The notes beneath the pieces are model-generated. The model searched no databases. It was not told the origin of the DNA and saw only the letters and a list, made by a program, of their open reading frames with translations. A DNA stretch of 64,000 bases from Lysinibacillus irui (lineage in GTDB: Bacteria > Bacillota > Bacilli > Bacillales_A > Planococcaceae), in contig NZ_CP113527.1 in assembly GCF_028877475.1 (NCBI RefSeq), positions 1,853,501 through 1,917,500 of the forward strand, read 5' to 3'. Shown here piece by piece: positions 1-8,058 of this stretch. A program made the translations under genes and the position numbers. Position 1 is the first letter of the stretch. The number at the start of each line of letters is the position of its first letter.

Positions 1-236
1 ATCAGCCAGGCTGTTTAGAAAACAAGCTACTGAACATCAAACAGGCCATCCTTTCATTACTAAATAAGGATGTGACTTTTTTAGTTGTCTCCAATGAACT
101 GTTTGATGAGCCACCATATGATAGTGATGAAGTAGAGTTATACCGACAAACACTCGGGCAATGGCATCAATGGTTCGTTGCCATTGCACAGGAGGCCTAT
201 GAAATGAATTATGGTATTGTAAAGAGATGGAAATAA
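1..236 (+). CDS. cobU: Adenosylcobinamide kinase/guanylyltransferase CobU, C-terminal part
   Basis: Only the last ~77 codons lie in the window; the gene begins upstream of base 1 and stops at TAA 234-236. The visible tail contains a hydrophobic strand ending in VVSNELFDEPPY, then YRQTLGQWHQWF and ending GIVKRWK. This matches the end of CobU, where the VSNEVG strand, the R-x-YRD-LG-N segment and a short terminal strand close the P-loop fold. CobU phosphorylates adenosylcobinamide and then transfers GMP to it. It is directly followed by cobS, which uses its product. The P-loop is outside the window, so the call rests on the tail and on context. Confidence 0.75.
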   Translation, partial: QPGCLENKLLNIKQAILSLLNKDVTFLVVSNELFDEPPYDSDEVELYRQTLGQWHQWFVAIAQEAYEMNYGIVKRWK

Positions 237-256
237 TCGAGAAAGAAGGCAAGACG

Positions 257-1033
257 ATGAAAACTGTTTGGCATAGCCTACAATTGGCATTTCAATTTTT
301 TACGGTTTTGCCAGTACATAAAGAGCTACCGTTAACTAGGCCAACGATTACAGGGATGTTTGCCTGTTTACCTTGGATAGGAGCGTTAATGGGAACAACT
401 GTGGCAGCAGTACTCTACGGTCTCACACAGTGGACAGCGAGCAGTGAGGTCATGCTAGCTTTTATAATCATAGCGCTTTTTGCCTTATGGACTGGTGGTT
501 TGCATTTAGATGGCTTTATTGATATGGGTGATGCTTATTTTTCCTACCGAGATCGGGACAAGCGATTAGAAATTTTAGACGACCCACGTGTTGGCGCTTT
601 CGGTGTATTGTCTGTGCTGTTTTTACTAATGGGGAAATTTGTTGTCCTCCATGAGCTTTTCGTCCAACACAAATTCGCCTTATGGATGGTGCTGTTTGTA
701 CCTTTTCTCACTAGAGTTGGGATGAGCTTTTATTTTCTGTCCCTGGACTGTTCGAAAGAAAAAGGTCTCGCGTATTTTTTTAAATCCCATATTCACGCAA
801 GTCTCTTAAAAGTGTTCATGCTGTTATCACTGGGCATAGCTCTGGCGGTTGTTGTCATTTTTACTCAATTCTCTCTGCTGCCCATTGTATTAGTTATTAT
901 TTTAGCATTCGCACTGTTGATTTTTAGACAATTTACGCTACGTAATTTTGGTGGTGTATCAGGGGATTTACTTGGTGCATCTATTGAAGGGATGGAGGTT
1001 GTGCTATGGGTGACATTGTTACTGTGCGCTTGA
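257..1033 (+). CDS. cobS: Adenosylcobinamide-GDP ribazoletransferase (cobalamin synthase)
   Basis: An integral membrane protein of 258 residues, the usual CobS length. It joins adenosylcobinamide-GDP with alpha-ribazole (or its phosphate) to complete the lower ligand of cobalamin. The family motif with acidic residues is seen as GGLHLDGFIDMGDAYFS near residues 78-94, followed by the DPRVGAFGV segment, and there are several hydrophobic helices to the C-terminus. I chose the ATG at 257 (MKTVWHSLQ) rather than the in-frame ATG at 227, because the latter overlaps the cobU stop and lacks a good ribosome binding site, while AGAAGG lies before 257. Its end overlaps the next gene by 28 bases. Confidence 0.93.
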   Translation: MKTVWHSLQLAFQFFTVLPVHKELPLTRPTITGMFACLPWIGALMGTTVAAVLYGLTQWTASSEVMLAFIIIALFALWTGGLHLDGFIDMGDAYFSYRDRDKRLEILDDPRVGAFGVLSVLFLLMGKFVVLHELFVQHKFALWMVLFVPFLTRVGMSFYFLSLDCSKEKGLAYFFKSHIHASLLKVFMLLSLGIALAVVVIFTQFSLLPIVLVIILAFALLIFRQFTLRNFGGVSGDLLGASIEGMEVVLWVTLLLCA

Positions 1034-1602
1034 TGCGGCATGCGCCAACAAAGGAGAATCTAGAAAAACGCTATCTTGGTTGGACAGATGCCCCATTAGC
1101 TAATCCAACCACGCTTTCTATGGTGGATGATGCTGTAACAAACGTATATGGGAGTGATTTACGGCGCTGTCGAGAAACCGCTGCTCATTATTTTCCGAAC
1201 GCAAGCTATCATGCAGATGCTCGCTTTCGTGAGACGAACTTTGGTGCATTTGAAGGGAAAACATATGATGAATTAAAATCGAATGCTCACTATCGTGCAT
1301 GGCTAGATGATCCGATTAAGACGCCACCACCACAAGGAGAGGCTTTTCATGACTTTGTGGCACGTGCTGTGGAAGGCTTTAGCCATTTACCGGAGGATGA
1401 GGATCAGTATGCTTTAGTGGTGCATGGCGGGGTCATTCGTGCCTTACTCGTGGCCTATGCCCCAACAGAACAGCCTTTTTGGTCGTATGATGTACCACAT
1501 GACAAACAATTTATTTTAACGTTTACAAGAAAGGCTTGGGAGGAGGGAGCAAGATGCACGTCTTTATTGGAGGAGCCTATAACGGTAAAACCGACTATGT
1601 GA
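1006..1602 (+). CDS. cobC: Histidine phosphatase family protein, probable alpha-ribazole phosphatase
   Basis: A 198-residue histidine phosphatase. The catalytic RHAPT motif is at residues 11-15 (RLMRHAPTKEN), a second Arg lies in GSDLRRCRETA, and the closing catalytic His is in VVHGGVIRALL near residue 140. In cobalamin pathways this enzyme (CobC) removes the phosphate from alpha-ribazole phosphate or from adenosylcobalamin phosphate. The start overlaps the end of cobS and the stop lies inside the following gene, so the run is a tightly coupled operon. Generic phosphoglycerate mutase-like activity cannot be excluded from sequence; the cobalamin role is inferred from position. Confidence 0.8.
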   Translation: MGDIVTVRLMRHAPTKENLEKRYLGWTDAPLANPTTLSMVDDAVTNVYGSDLRRCRETAAHYFPNASYHADARFRETNFGAFEGKTYDELKSNAHYRAWLDDPIKTPPPQGEAFHDFVARAVEGFSHLPEDEDQYALVVHGGVIRALLVAYAPTEQPFWSYDVPHDKQFILTFTRKAWEEGARCTSLLEEPITVKPTM

Positions 1603-1946
1603 TGGGCTTGTATAAAGAGCGACAGGTCGCCCTTGTCGATGGCAATCTACCAGAGATCGCACCAGCCTGTGAAGTGCTAGTGATTAGAAATTTAGAAAAC
1701 TGGTTGATGACTCAAAATCTAGAGGACGATGACCAAGTGGTTCAAGCGGTACTTGCAACCTTCAGGAGGCTTGAACAGCACTGTATGCTAGCGCTCATTG
1801 TTAACGATATGGGGCGCGGTGTTGTGCCAATAGACAAACAAGCGCGACTCTTACGCGATACATGTGGTCGTTTATATCAGGCTTTATTCATTGAAGCCGA
1901 GCAAGTTGTACGTATTTGGTACGGACTTGCCGAACAGCTGAAGTAA
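1554..1946 (+). CDS. CobU-like P-loop protein (second copy in operon)
   Basis: A 130-residue protein starting MHVFIGGAYNGKT, where GGAYNGKT is a Walker A P-loop. It is shorter than normal CobU (about 180 residues) and divergent beyond the P-loop and following strand. The ATG at 1554 is preceded by GGAGGAGGGAG and is a better start than the upstream ATG at 1536. It overlaps the cobC-like gene by 49 bases. Proteins of this kind are often named bifunctional adenosylcobinamide kinase, but here a fuller CobU lies at the start of the operon, so this one may be a partner or a specialised kinase. The exact substrate is not known. Confidence 0.7.
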   Translation: MHVFIGGAYNGKTDYVMGLYKERQVALVDGNLPEIAPACEVLVIRNLENWLMTQNLEDDDQVVQAVLATFRRLEQHCMLALIVNDMGRGVVPIDKQARLLRDTCGRLYQALFIEAEQVVRIWYGLAEQLK

Positions 1947-1977
1947 GGTAGACATACTACAGAAAAGAGGAAATGGA

Positions 1978-2472
1978 ATGGATCGACAAAGATTAAGGAA
2001 TTGGATATTGACGGCAATGGTTGCTGCCATTTGTGCAGTAGGGGCAGTCATTAAGGTGCCGGCATTTATTTCGACTGCTGCACTCGACTCGGCTCCTGCC
2101 TTTTTGGGCGTAGTCTTTTTATCCCCATTTTTAGCAGGGCTTGCTGGATTTATCGGTCATTTTATTACAGCGTTGACTGCTGGATTTCCATTAGGACCAC
2201 TACATCTTATCATCGCGGTCGAAATGTTCATCGTCGTATGGATCTTTGGTGTGATGCATAGAAAAGGTCTACATGTTTGGAAATGGCCAGTTGCACTCGT
2301 ATTGAATGGCATTGTGGCACCATTACCGTTTTATTTTTTAATTAGCCCTGCCTTTTTCTGGGGTGCATTAGGTAGCATTCTTATGGCAACTGTTATTAAC
2401 CTAGTCATTGTTGCAGTAGTGATGCCTGTTTTATCAAAGGTCTTTTTGCGTAAGGAAGGTCGCGTTCAATGA
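1978..2472 (+). CDS. cblT: ECF transporter S component, probable alpha-ribazole transporter CblT
   Basis: A 164-residue, very hydrophobic protein with about five to six membrane segments. Features of ECF S components are the N-terminal TAMVAAICAVGAVIK helix (AxxxA-type packing face) and the GFIGHFITALTAGFPLGPLH loop. S components bind a vitamin or precursor and dock on a shared energising module, which is not present in this window. The overlap with the next gene, a probable alpha-ribazole kinase, and the cobalamin operon around it suggest import of alpha-ribazole as in the CblT-CblS pair described in Listeria and Geobacillus. Substrate is inferred from context only. Confidence 0.7.
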   Translation: MDRQRLRNWILTAMVAAICAVGAVIKVPAFISTAALDSAPAFLGVVFLSPFLAGLAGFIGHFITALTAGFPLGPLHLIIAVEMFIVVWIFGVMHRKGLHVWKWPVALVLNGIVAPLPFYFLISPAFFWGALGSILMATVINLVIVAVVMPVLSKVFLRKEGRVQ

Positions 2473-3155
2473 GAAATGCTATGAAAGTGGGCACGTTCAT
2501 TGTGACAATGGATAATGCGGCAGCCATTGGGGAAAAGCCACAAGATGTAGTGTCAGCATCTGACCAACTAACAGCTTACATGACAGCACGTGTGACATTT
2601 TTAGAGCAGCTTGCGGCACAGGCATTACCTTGCCAAGTTTTACTCGCTAATTTCTCTGGTGATACGGCATGGACACGTTATGAAAGAGGTATTCAACAGG
2701 TGTTTGAGGAAACTGGTATAGCCTGTCCTGCAATCGCAGGAAGTACGGAATCGAATATGCCCACGCTACAGTCAGGTGTAGCCATTACGATGCTTGGGGA
2801 AATACAACAACGTCAACCATTTGACCATGAACAGCTCAGCTGGTACACTTATGGCTTGCCGCTTGTAGGGGAAGAAGTGTTAGCGCATCCAGAAGACGTT
2901 GCACAGCTTCAGCCCATTTTTCAGGCATGGCAGGCGGATATCGTGCAGCAAGTTTGGCCAGTCGGGTCAAAGGGGCTACAAGGCGAATTAGCGCGTCTTT
3001 TTGGACAGCAACAAGTTGAAAGTTCGCTTGATCTGACCAAATCAGCAGGTCCTTGTTCGGTCATTTTGCTTGGCATCGATCCTAAAAAAGAGCAGCAGGC
3101 ACAAAATTTTTTCCAAAGAAATTTTGAAAAACTACGCAAAACTGCACCGTATTAG
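2469..3155 (+). CDS. cblS: Probable alpha-ribazole kinase CblS
   Basis: A soluble 228-residue protein whose ATG overlaps the upstream stop by four bases, indicating translational coupling to the S component. The segment GSTESNMPTLQSGVAITMLGE near residues 91-111 resembles the glycine-rich, Thr/Asn phosphate-binding stretch of the AIR synthase/ThiL fold. Together with the transporter this fits CblS, which phosphorylates imported alpha-ribazole so that CobS can use it when the CobT route is missing. The family assignment comes from this motif, length and the gene pair; no catalytic residue can be assigned with certainty by eye. It is the last gene of the operon before the riboswitch. Confidence 0.6.
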   Translation: MRNAMKVGTFIVTMDNAAAIGEKPQDVVSASDQLTAYMTARVTFLEQLAAQALPCQVLLANFSGDTAWTRYERGIQQVFEETGIACPAIAGSTESNMPTLQSGVAITMLGEIQQRQPFDHEQLSWYTYGLPLVGEEVLAHPEDVAQLQPIFQAWQADIVQQVWPVGSKGLQGELARLFGQQQVESSLDLTKSAGPCSVILLGIDPKKEQQAQNFFQRNFEKLRKTAPY

Positions 3156-3237
3156 GGCTTGTTTCGAGCAAAAGGGCTGCCTTAAAAATCGCAAGGTACG
3201 AAACACCTATTGCAACACGAAACACAATATGTTAGAT

Positions 3238-3267
3238 TTGTTTAGGAGTTAAAACACAATATATAGT
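3238..3267 (+). promoter_or_regulatory. Probable SigA promoter of the nrdAB transcript
   Basis: TTGTTT at 3238-3243 and TATAGT at 3262-3267 with an 18-base spacer lie just upstream of the riboswitch. The -35 is imperfect, so this is a moderate call. Confidence 0.45.
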
Positions 3268-3269
3268 AT

Positions 3270-3444
3270 TTGGACAAGCGGTACCAATATGGTTTAAAAG
3301 GGAATTCGGAACAAGAGTCATCTTAAGCCGAAGCTGTCCCCGCAACTGTAAGTGCTGACAAATAATCAAGAGACCACTGTTGAAAAAACGGGAAGGTGAT
3401 TATTTGGAGGAAGCATGAGCCAGGAGACCTGCCGAGATGTTCAA
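3270..3444 (+). promoter_or_regulatory. Cobalamin (adenosylcobalamin) riboswitch
   Basis: Conserved landmarks of the cob riboswitch are present in order: AAAAGGGAA (3296-3304), the core CTGTCCCCGCAACTGTAAG (about 3333-3351), CCACTG (3374-3379), GGGAAGG (3390-3396), and the B12 box AGCCAGGAGACCTGCC (3418-3433). TTGGAC (3270-3275) can pair with GTTCAA (3439-3444) as P1. The aptamer is followed by a terminator hairpin at 3539 and then by nrdA, so the expected effect is that adenosylcobalamin turns off class I ribonucleotide reductase transcription. Confidence 0.96.
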
Positions 3445-3538
3445 GACAGCAACACATTCTTCGGGGATTGAGAAGTGGAGGCGAGAGATTTGTTCACTTC
3501 TTTGTGTGCACGTCCTTCATTTCCATTTCCGATTTTAC

Positions 3539-3580
3539 AGCGATCACGTAACCGATAGATGTTGCGTGATCGCTTTTTGT
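3539..3580 (+). terminator. Riboswitch-controlled intrinsic terminator
   Basis: A perfect 10-bp stem AGCGATCACG / CGTGATCGCT (3539-3548 and 3565-3574) is followed by TTTT. It stands 35 bases upstream of the nrdA start, between aptamer and gene, as expected for the expression platform. Confidence 0.88.
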
Positions 3581-3614
3581 GTTGCTTGGAGAAAGAAAGG
3601 GAGAGAATGTGTAC

Positions 3615-5828
3615 ATGACAATTCAAATCGAACAGCAACTAGCTAAGTTAAAAAATAGTTACACGGAGGATGAGCTTGAAAGCTTTGTAAGGTTATCGGA
3701 TCGTTGGCTACGAAAAAACGACAATGCCACATTTGAAGCATGGGCGGATGCGATGATTTTACAAACACTTAGCCTAATTGATGAGGAAGAGCCCTATTGG
3801 ACATTTGTGGCTGCACACATTTATTTAGAAAAATTATACGATCAATTTGCAACGCGACGTGGCGTTTCACCAAAGGATGTTTATCAAAAATTTCCAGCTC
3901 ATCTTGCACAATACACTGAAGCGGGCTTATATCATGAAAGCTTAACAACAAAATATAGTGAGCAGGAGCTTCAACAATTAGCCAGCTATTTAGAACCTAG
4001 TCGTGACGAGCTATTCACGTATATTGGCTTGAAGACATTAATGGATCGTTATGTTGTACGTGATTATACAAAAACACCTGTAGAGCTCCCACAAGAGCGT
4101 TGGATGGTCATTGCCATGACATTAATGCAGGATGAAACAGAAGATCGTCTAGAAAAAGTGCGAGAAGCTTACTGGGCGATGAGTAATTTATATATGACTG
4201 TTGCAACACCGACACTATCAAATGCTGGTAAGACACATGGTCAGCTTTCAAGTTGCTTCATCGATACAGTGGATGACAGCCTACAAAGCATTTACGATAC
4301 GAATACGGATGTCGCAACATTGTCTAAATATGGTGGTGGTATAGGCGTTTACATGGGCAAAATTCGTAGCCGTGGCTCGTCCATTAAAGGCTTCAAAGGT
4401 GCATCAAGTGGTGTGCTACCGTGGATTAAGCAGCTCAATAATACGGCTGTCTCTGTCGATCAGCTAGGGCAACGTCAAGGAGCCATCGCGGTTTATCTTG
4501 ATGTTTGGCATAAGGACGTCTTTACGTTTTTAGATTTACGCTTAAACAATGGTGATGAACGACTACGTGCCCATGATATTTTCACAGGGCTATGTTTACC
4601 AGATCTATTTATGGAAACAGTAGAAGCCCGTGGAGAATGGCACCTATTTGATCCACATGAAGTACGTGAAGTGATGGGCTTCTCTTTAGAGGATTTCTAC
4701 GATGAAACAAAGGGCAATGGCTCCTTCCGCACGAAATATGCAGCATGTATTGCTAATCCGTTATTAAGCCGTGAAGTAGTACCAGCCATCGATATTATGA
4801 AGCGTATTATGCGCTCACAACTCGAAACTGGCGTTCCATTCATGTTTTACCGAGATGAAGTGAACCGCATGAATCCGAATAAGCATGAAGGAATGATTTA
4901 TAGTTCGAATTTGTGTACAGAAATATTCCAGAATATGTCAGCAACGGAGTTTGAATCCATTACATTAGAAGACGATGTTATCGTGACTCGTCGCAAGCCT
5001 GGAGATTTTGTGGTTTGTAACTTGTCCTCTATTAATCTAGGAAGAGCCGTGCCTGCTAATGTCTTAGAGCGGTTAATTCCGATTCAGGTACGTATGCTTG
5101 ATAATGTTATTGCGTTAAATACTATCCCTGTGAAACAAGCAGAGCGTACGAACCTACGCTACCGTGGTATTGGACTTGGCACATTTGGCTGGCATCATTT
5201 ATTAGCCTTAAAGGAAATTCAGTGGGAATCAGATGAAGCTGTAGAATTTGCGGACAAGCTTTATGAGGACATCGCCTACCTAACAATTCGTGCCTCTAAC
5301 GCTTTAGCAAGCGAAAAAGGAGCGTATCCATTATTCGAGGGCTCTGATTGGCAAACAGGTGCCTATTTTGAAAAGCGCGGCTATGATAGCGACAAATGGA
5401 ATGCTTTACGTGAGGCAGTGGCGAAAGAGGGAATGCGAAATGGCTATGTTATGGCAGTAGCCCCTAACTCATCGACATCGATTCTAGCAGGAAGTACGGC
5501 GTCAATTGATCCGATTTTCCAAAAGAGCTACTCAGAAGAGAAGAAGGATTACAAAATTCCTGTAACGGTACCAGATTTATCACCCGTAACGACTTGGTAC
5601 TATAAATCAGCTTATTTCATCGATCAAAATTGGACAATCAAACAAAATGCAGCCCGTGCTCGCCACATTGACCAAGGCATTTCACTAAATTTATATGTTC
5701 AAAATACGATTAAAGCAAAGGATTTACTGGCACTGCATATGAATGCTTGGGCAAGTGGTGTGAAAACGACCTATTATGTACGCTCCACATCAGTAGAATT
5801 ATTAGAATGTGAGTCTTGTGCAAGCTAG
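3615..5828 (+). CDS. nrdA: Ribonucleoside-diphosphate reductase, class I, large (alpha) subunit
   Basis: A 737-residue catalytic subunit that reduces ribonucleoside diphosphates. Key residues are visible: the redox Cys in GQLSSCFID (about residue 214), the active-site N-x-C-x-E motif as NLCTE (about 434-438), PNSSTSILAG near residue 618, a tyrosine pair in the terminal TTYYVRS stretch, and the C-terminal Cys pair in CESCAS that passes electrons from thioredoxin. The usual N-terminal ATP-cone start (a VxKRDG motif) is not seen. The ATG at 3615 follows AAGGGAGAG; a longer upstream reading has no better site. It is 12 bases from nrdB and lies behind a cobalamin riboswitch. No nrdI is adjacent, which favours NrdAB over NrdEF naming. 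Confidence 0.93.
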   Translation: MTIQIEQQLAKLKNSYTEDELESFVRLSDRWLRKNDNATFEAWADAMILQTLSLIDEEEPYWTFVAAHIYLEKLYDQFATRRGVSPKDVYQKFPAHLAQYTEAGLYHESLTTKYSEQELQQLASYLEPSRDELFTYIGLKTLMDRYVVRDYTKTPVELPQERWMVIAMTLMQDETEDRLEKVREAYWAMSNLYMTVATPTLSNAGKTHGQLSSCFIDTVDDSLQSIYDTNTDVATLSKYGGGIGVYMGKIRSRGSSIKGFKGASSGVLPWIKQLNNTAVSVDQLGQRQGAIAVYLDVWHKDVFTFLDLRLNNGDERLRAHDIFTGLCLPDLFMETVEARGEWHLFDPHEVREVMGFSLEDFYDETKGNGSFRTKYAACIANPLLSREVVPAIDIMKRIMRSQLETGVPFMFYRDEVNRMNPNKHEGMIYSSNLCTEIFQNMSATEFESITLEDDVIVTRRKPGDFVVCNLSSINLGRAVPANVLERLIPIQVRMLDNVIALNTIPVKQAERTNLRYRGIGLGTFGWHHLLALKEIQWESDEAVEFADKLYEDIAYLTIRASNALASEKGAYPLFEGSDWQTGAYFEKRGYDSDKWNALREAVAKEGMRNGYVMAVAPNSSTSILAGSTASIDPIFQKSYSEEKKDYKIPVTVPDLSPVTTWYYKSAYFIDQNWTIKQNAARARHIDQGISLNLYVQNTIKAKDLLALHMNAWASGVKTTYYVRSTSVELLECESCAS

Positions 5829-5840
5829 GAGGAAAAAACA

Positions 5841-6881
5841 ATGACAACGATTACGAAACGACAAATTATGGATAAGGAAGCACCTAACCGTTCTACAGGT
5901 ATCGTTAATGGGCGCTCCTCCAATATTTTAAACTGGGATGATGTCCGCTTTAGCTGGGCGTACCCTAAATATAAAAAAATGCTAGGAAACTTCTGGACAC
6001 CATTTGAAATTAATATGAGCAATGATGTTAAGCATTTCCCTGAGCTGACGAAAGATGAACAAGAATCATTTTTAAAAATTATCGGTTTATTAGCGCTATT
6101 AGATAGTGTGCAAACTGATTTTGCAGGCAAGGTAGCCGATTATTTAACAGATTCTAGTTTAAATGCGTTAATGATTATCTTAGCGCAGCAAGAGGTTATT
6201 CATAATCATTCCTATTCGTATGTGCTTTCCAGTATCGTCAACAAGGATGAGCAGGATCGTACCTTTGATTTTTGGCGTACAGAGCCCGTTCTAGAACGAC
6301 GCAATGATTTTGTTATAAAAGGCTACCAGGCTTTCTCAGAGGAGCCGACTGTCGAAAATATGCTTGAGGCCATTATTTATGATGTCATTTTAGAGGGTTT
6401 ATTCTTCTATTCGGGCTTTGCCTTCTTCTATCATTTAGCACGCAATCAAAAAATGGTCGCTACGTCTACAATGATCAATTATATTAATCGTGACGAGCAG
6501 CTCCATGTCGATTTATTTGTGAAAATTTATCAAGAATTATTAGAGGAATATCCAGAATACGATACACCTGAACGTCAGGCTCGTGTTCAGGAAATCTTCC
6601 GCGAAGCCGTTCAACTAGAAATCGATTGGGCCAATGAAGTCATCGGCGATAAAATTGAAGGCCTTGATGTTGAGGACGTCCATGATTATGTCCACTTCTA
6701 TGCCAATGTTCGCTGTAATCAGCTTGGCGTAGACCGTCCATTCGAGGGCTACCGCAAAAATCCATTAAAATGGATTAAAGCCTATGAAGATGTAGACCTT
6801 GGCAAAACCGACTTCTTCGAGCAACGCTCCCGCCAATATGTCAAAGTCAACGTCGAAGATAACGGCTTTGATGATTTGTAA
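5841..6881 (+). CDS. nrdB: Ribonucleoside-diphosphate reductase, class I, small (beta) subunit
   Basis: A 346-residue ferritin-like radical subunit. Metal ligands follow the family order: Asp in LLDSVQTD, Glu and His in QQEVIHNHSYSY, Glu in LEGLFFYSGF, and Glu and His in NRDEQLH. The tyrosine at the radical position is present (HSY within E-x2-H-x3-Y). The C-terminus NVEDNGFDDL ends in an acidic/aromatic tail that normally docks into the large subunit. The ATG follows AGGAGG by the usual distance and the gene is cotranscribed with nrdA. Downstream is a strong terminator. The metal (diiron or dimanganese) cannot be read from sequence. Confidence 0.95.
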   Translation: MTTITKRQIMDKEAPNRSTGIVNGRSSNILNWDDVRFSWAYPKYKKMLGNFWTPFEINMSNDVKHFPELTKDEQESFLKIIGLLALLDSVQTDFAGKVADYLTDSSLNALMIILAQQEVIHNHSYSYVLSSIVNKDEQDRTFDFWRTEPVLERRNDFVIKGYQAFSEEPTVENMLEAIIYDVILEGLFFYSGFAFFYHLARNQKMVATSTMINYINRDEQLHVDLFVKIYQELLEEYPEYDTPERQARVQEIFREAVQLEIDWANEVIGDKIEGLDVEDVHDYVHFYANVRCNQLGVDRPFEGYRKNPLKWIKAYEDVDLGKTDFFEQRSRQYVKVNVEDNGFDDL

Positions 6882-6895
6882 TCATCGTGTCACAC

Positions 6896-6927
6896 CACCC
6901 CCATGCCCACTTGCATGGGGGTGTTTT
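6896..6927 (+). terminator. Intrinsic terminator after nrdAB
   Basis: A perfect 10-bp stem CACCCCCATG / CATGGGGGTG with an 8-base loop is followed by TTTT, 15 bases after the nrdB stop. Confidence 0.93.
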
Positions 6928-7041
6928 ACTTGGGTGGAATCGCTACGAGGTTGAGAAGTGTTCGCTCGATATTGGTTGATTGGCTCGGTGGAAGGGGAGC
7001 CTTCTCTTTGAAGGAAGCAGCTTACATGATAGGTGGGGACT

Positions 7042-7930
7042 CCGCTCGAAAGTGTGAAGCAACCGCTCAAAGGAACGGTGAATCCGCTCGAAAATAGTGT
7101 GAACCCGCTCGAAAGAGAGAGCAACCCGCTCAAAGGAAGGGTAAACCCGCTCGAAAGAGAGAGGAAGCCGCTCAAAGAAAGGGTGAATCCGCTCATAAGT
7201 GAGAAGCAACCGCTCAAAGGAAGGGTAACCCCGCTCAAAATGTGAAGCAACCGCTCATAAAAAGGTTGTCCCCGCTCGAAAATGAGAGGAAACCGCTCAA
7301 AGGAAGGATGAACCCGCTCATAAGAGAGAAGAAACCGCTCAAAGGAAGGGTAACCCCGCTCAAAATGTGAAGCAACCGCTCATAAAAGGGTTGTCCCCGC
7401 TCGAAAATGAGAGGAAACCGCTCAAAGAAAGGATGAACCCGCTCGAAAGAGAGAGGAAACCGCTCAAAGGAAGGGTAACCCCGCTCAAAAAAGGGTTGTC
7501 CCCGCTCGAAAATGGGAGGAAGCCGCTCAAAGGAAGGATGAACCCGCTCATAAGTGAGAGGAAACCGCTCAAAGGAAGGGTAAACCCGCTCGAAAGTGAG
7601 AGGCCCCCGCTCAAAGAAAGGGTAACCCCGCTCATAAGTGAGAAGCAACCGCTCAAAGGAAGGGTAAACCCGCTCGAAAGTGAAAGGCCCCCGCTCAAAG
7701 AAAGGGTGACTCCGCTCATAAGTGAGAAGCAACCGCTCAAAGGAAGGGTGAACCCGCTCGAAAGTGTGAAGCAACCGCTCATAAAAGGGTTGTCCCCGCT
7801 CCAAAGTAGTGTAAACCCGCTCAAAAATGTGAAACAGCCGCTCAAAGAAAGGATGAATCCGCTCAAAGCGAGAGAACCCCGCTCATCAAAGGCTTGGCTC
7901 CGCCCGAAAGTGAATGGCCCCAGCTCAAAA
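7042..7930 (+). repeat. Array 1: ~42 units of a 21-bp CCGCTC repeat
   Basis: The motif CCGCTC recurs at 7042, 7063, 7084, 7105, 7126, 7147, 7168, 7189, 7210 and 7231, always 21 bp apart; a single 20-bp step follows at 7251 and 21 resumes at 7272. Two unit types tend to alternate, CCGCTCAAAGGAAGGGTAAAC and CCGCTCGAAAGTGAGAGGCCC-like, giving a 42-bp higher-order step. Because 21 is divisible by three and the units lack stops, long reading frames arise on both strands; they have no ribosome binding sites and are not called genes. The last units (7880-7930) are degenerate. The array fills the gap between nrdB and an ABC transporter. Confidence 0.95.
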
Positions 7931-8058
7931 GTCAGAACCCACTCATCCATTTCGACGAGGCCAGAATATTACGTGACTCGAAAAATTATTGCCAAATGGG
8001 AATGATTTTCAGTTATAATGAGGAACGAATGGGATTTAAAAAGAACGGAGACGAAGGT

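Noticed and set aside
1118-1300. Minus-strand frame inside the cobC-like gene
   Set aside because: Shadow frame in a well supported gene.
7033-8005. Long open frames on both strands across array 1 (heptapeptide repeats)
   Set aside because: A 21-bp unit without stops keeps several frames open on both strands. None has a ribosome binding site, and one would overlap the exporter gene.
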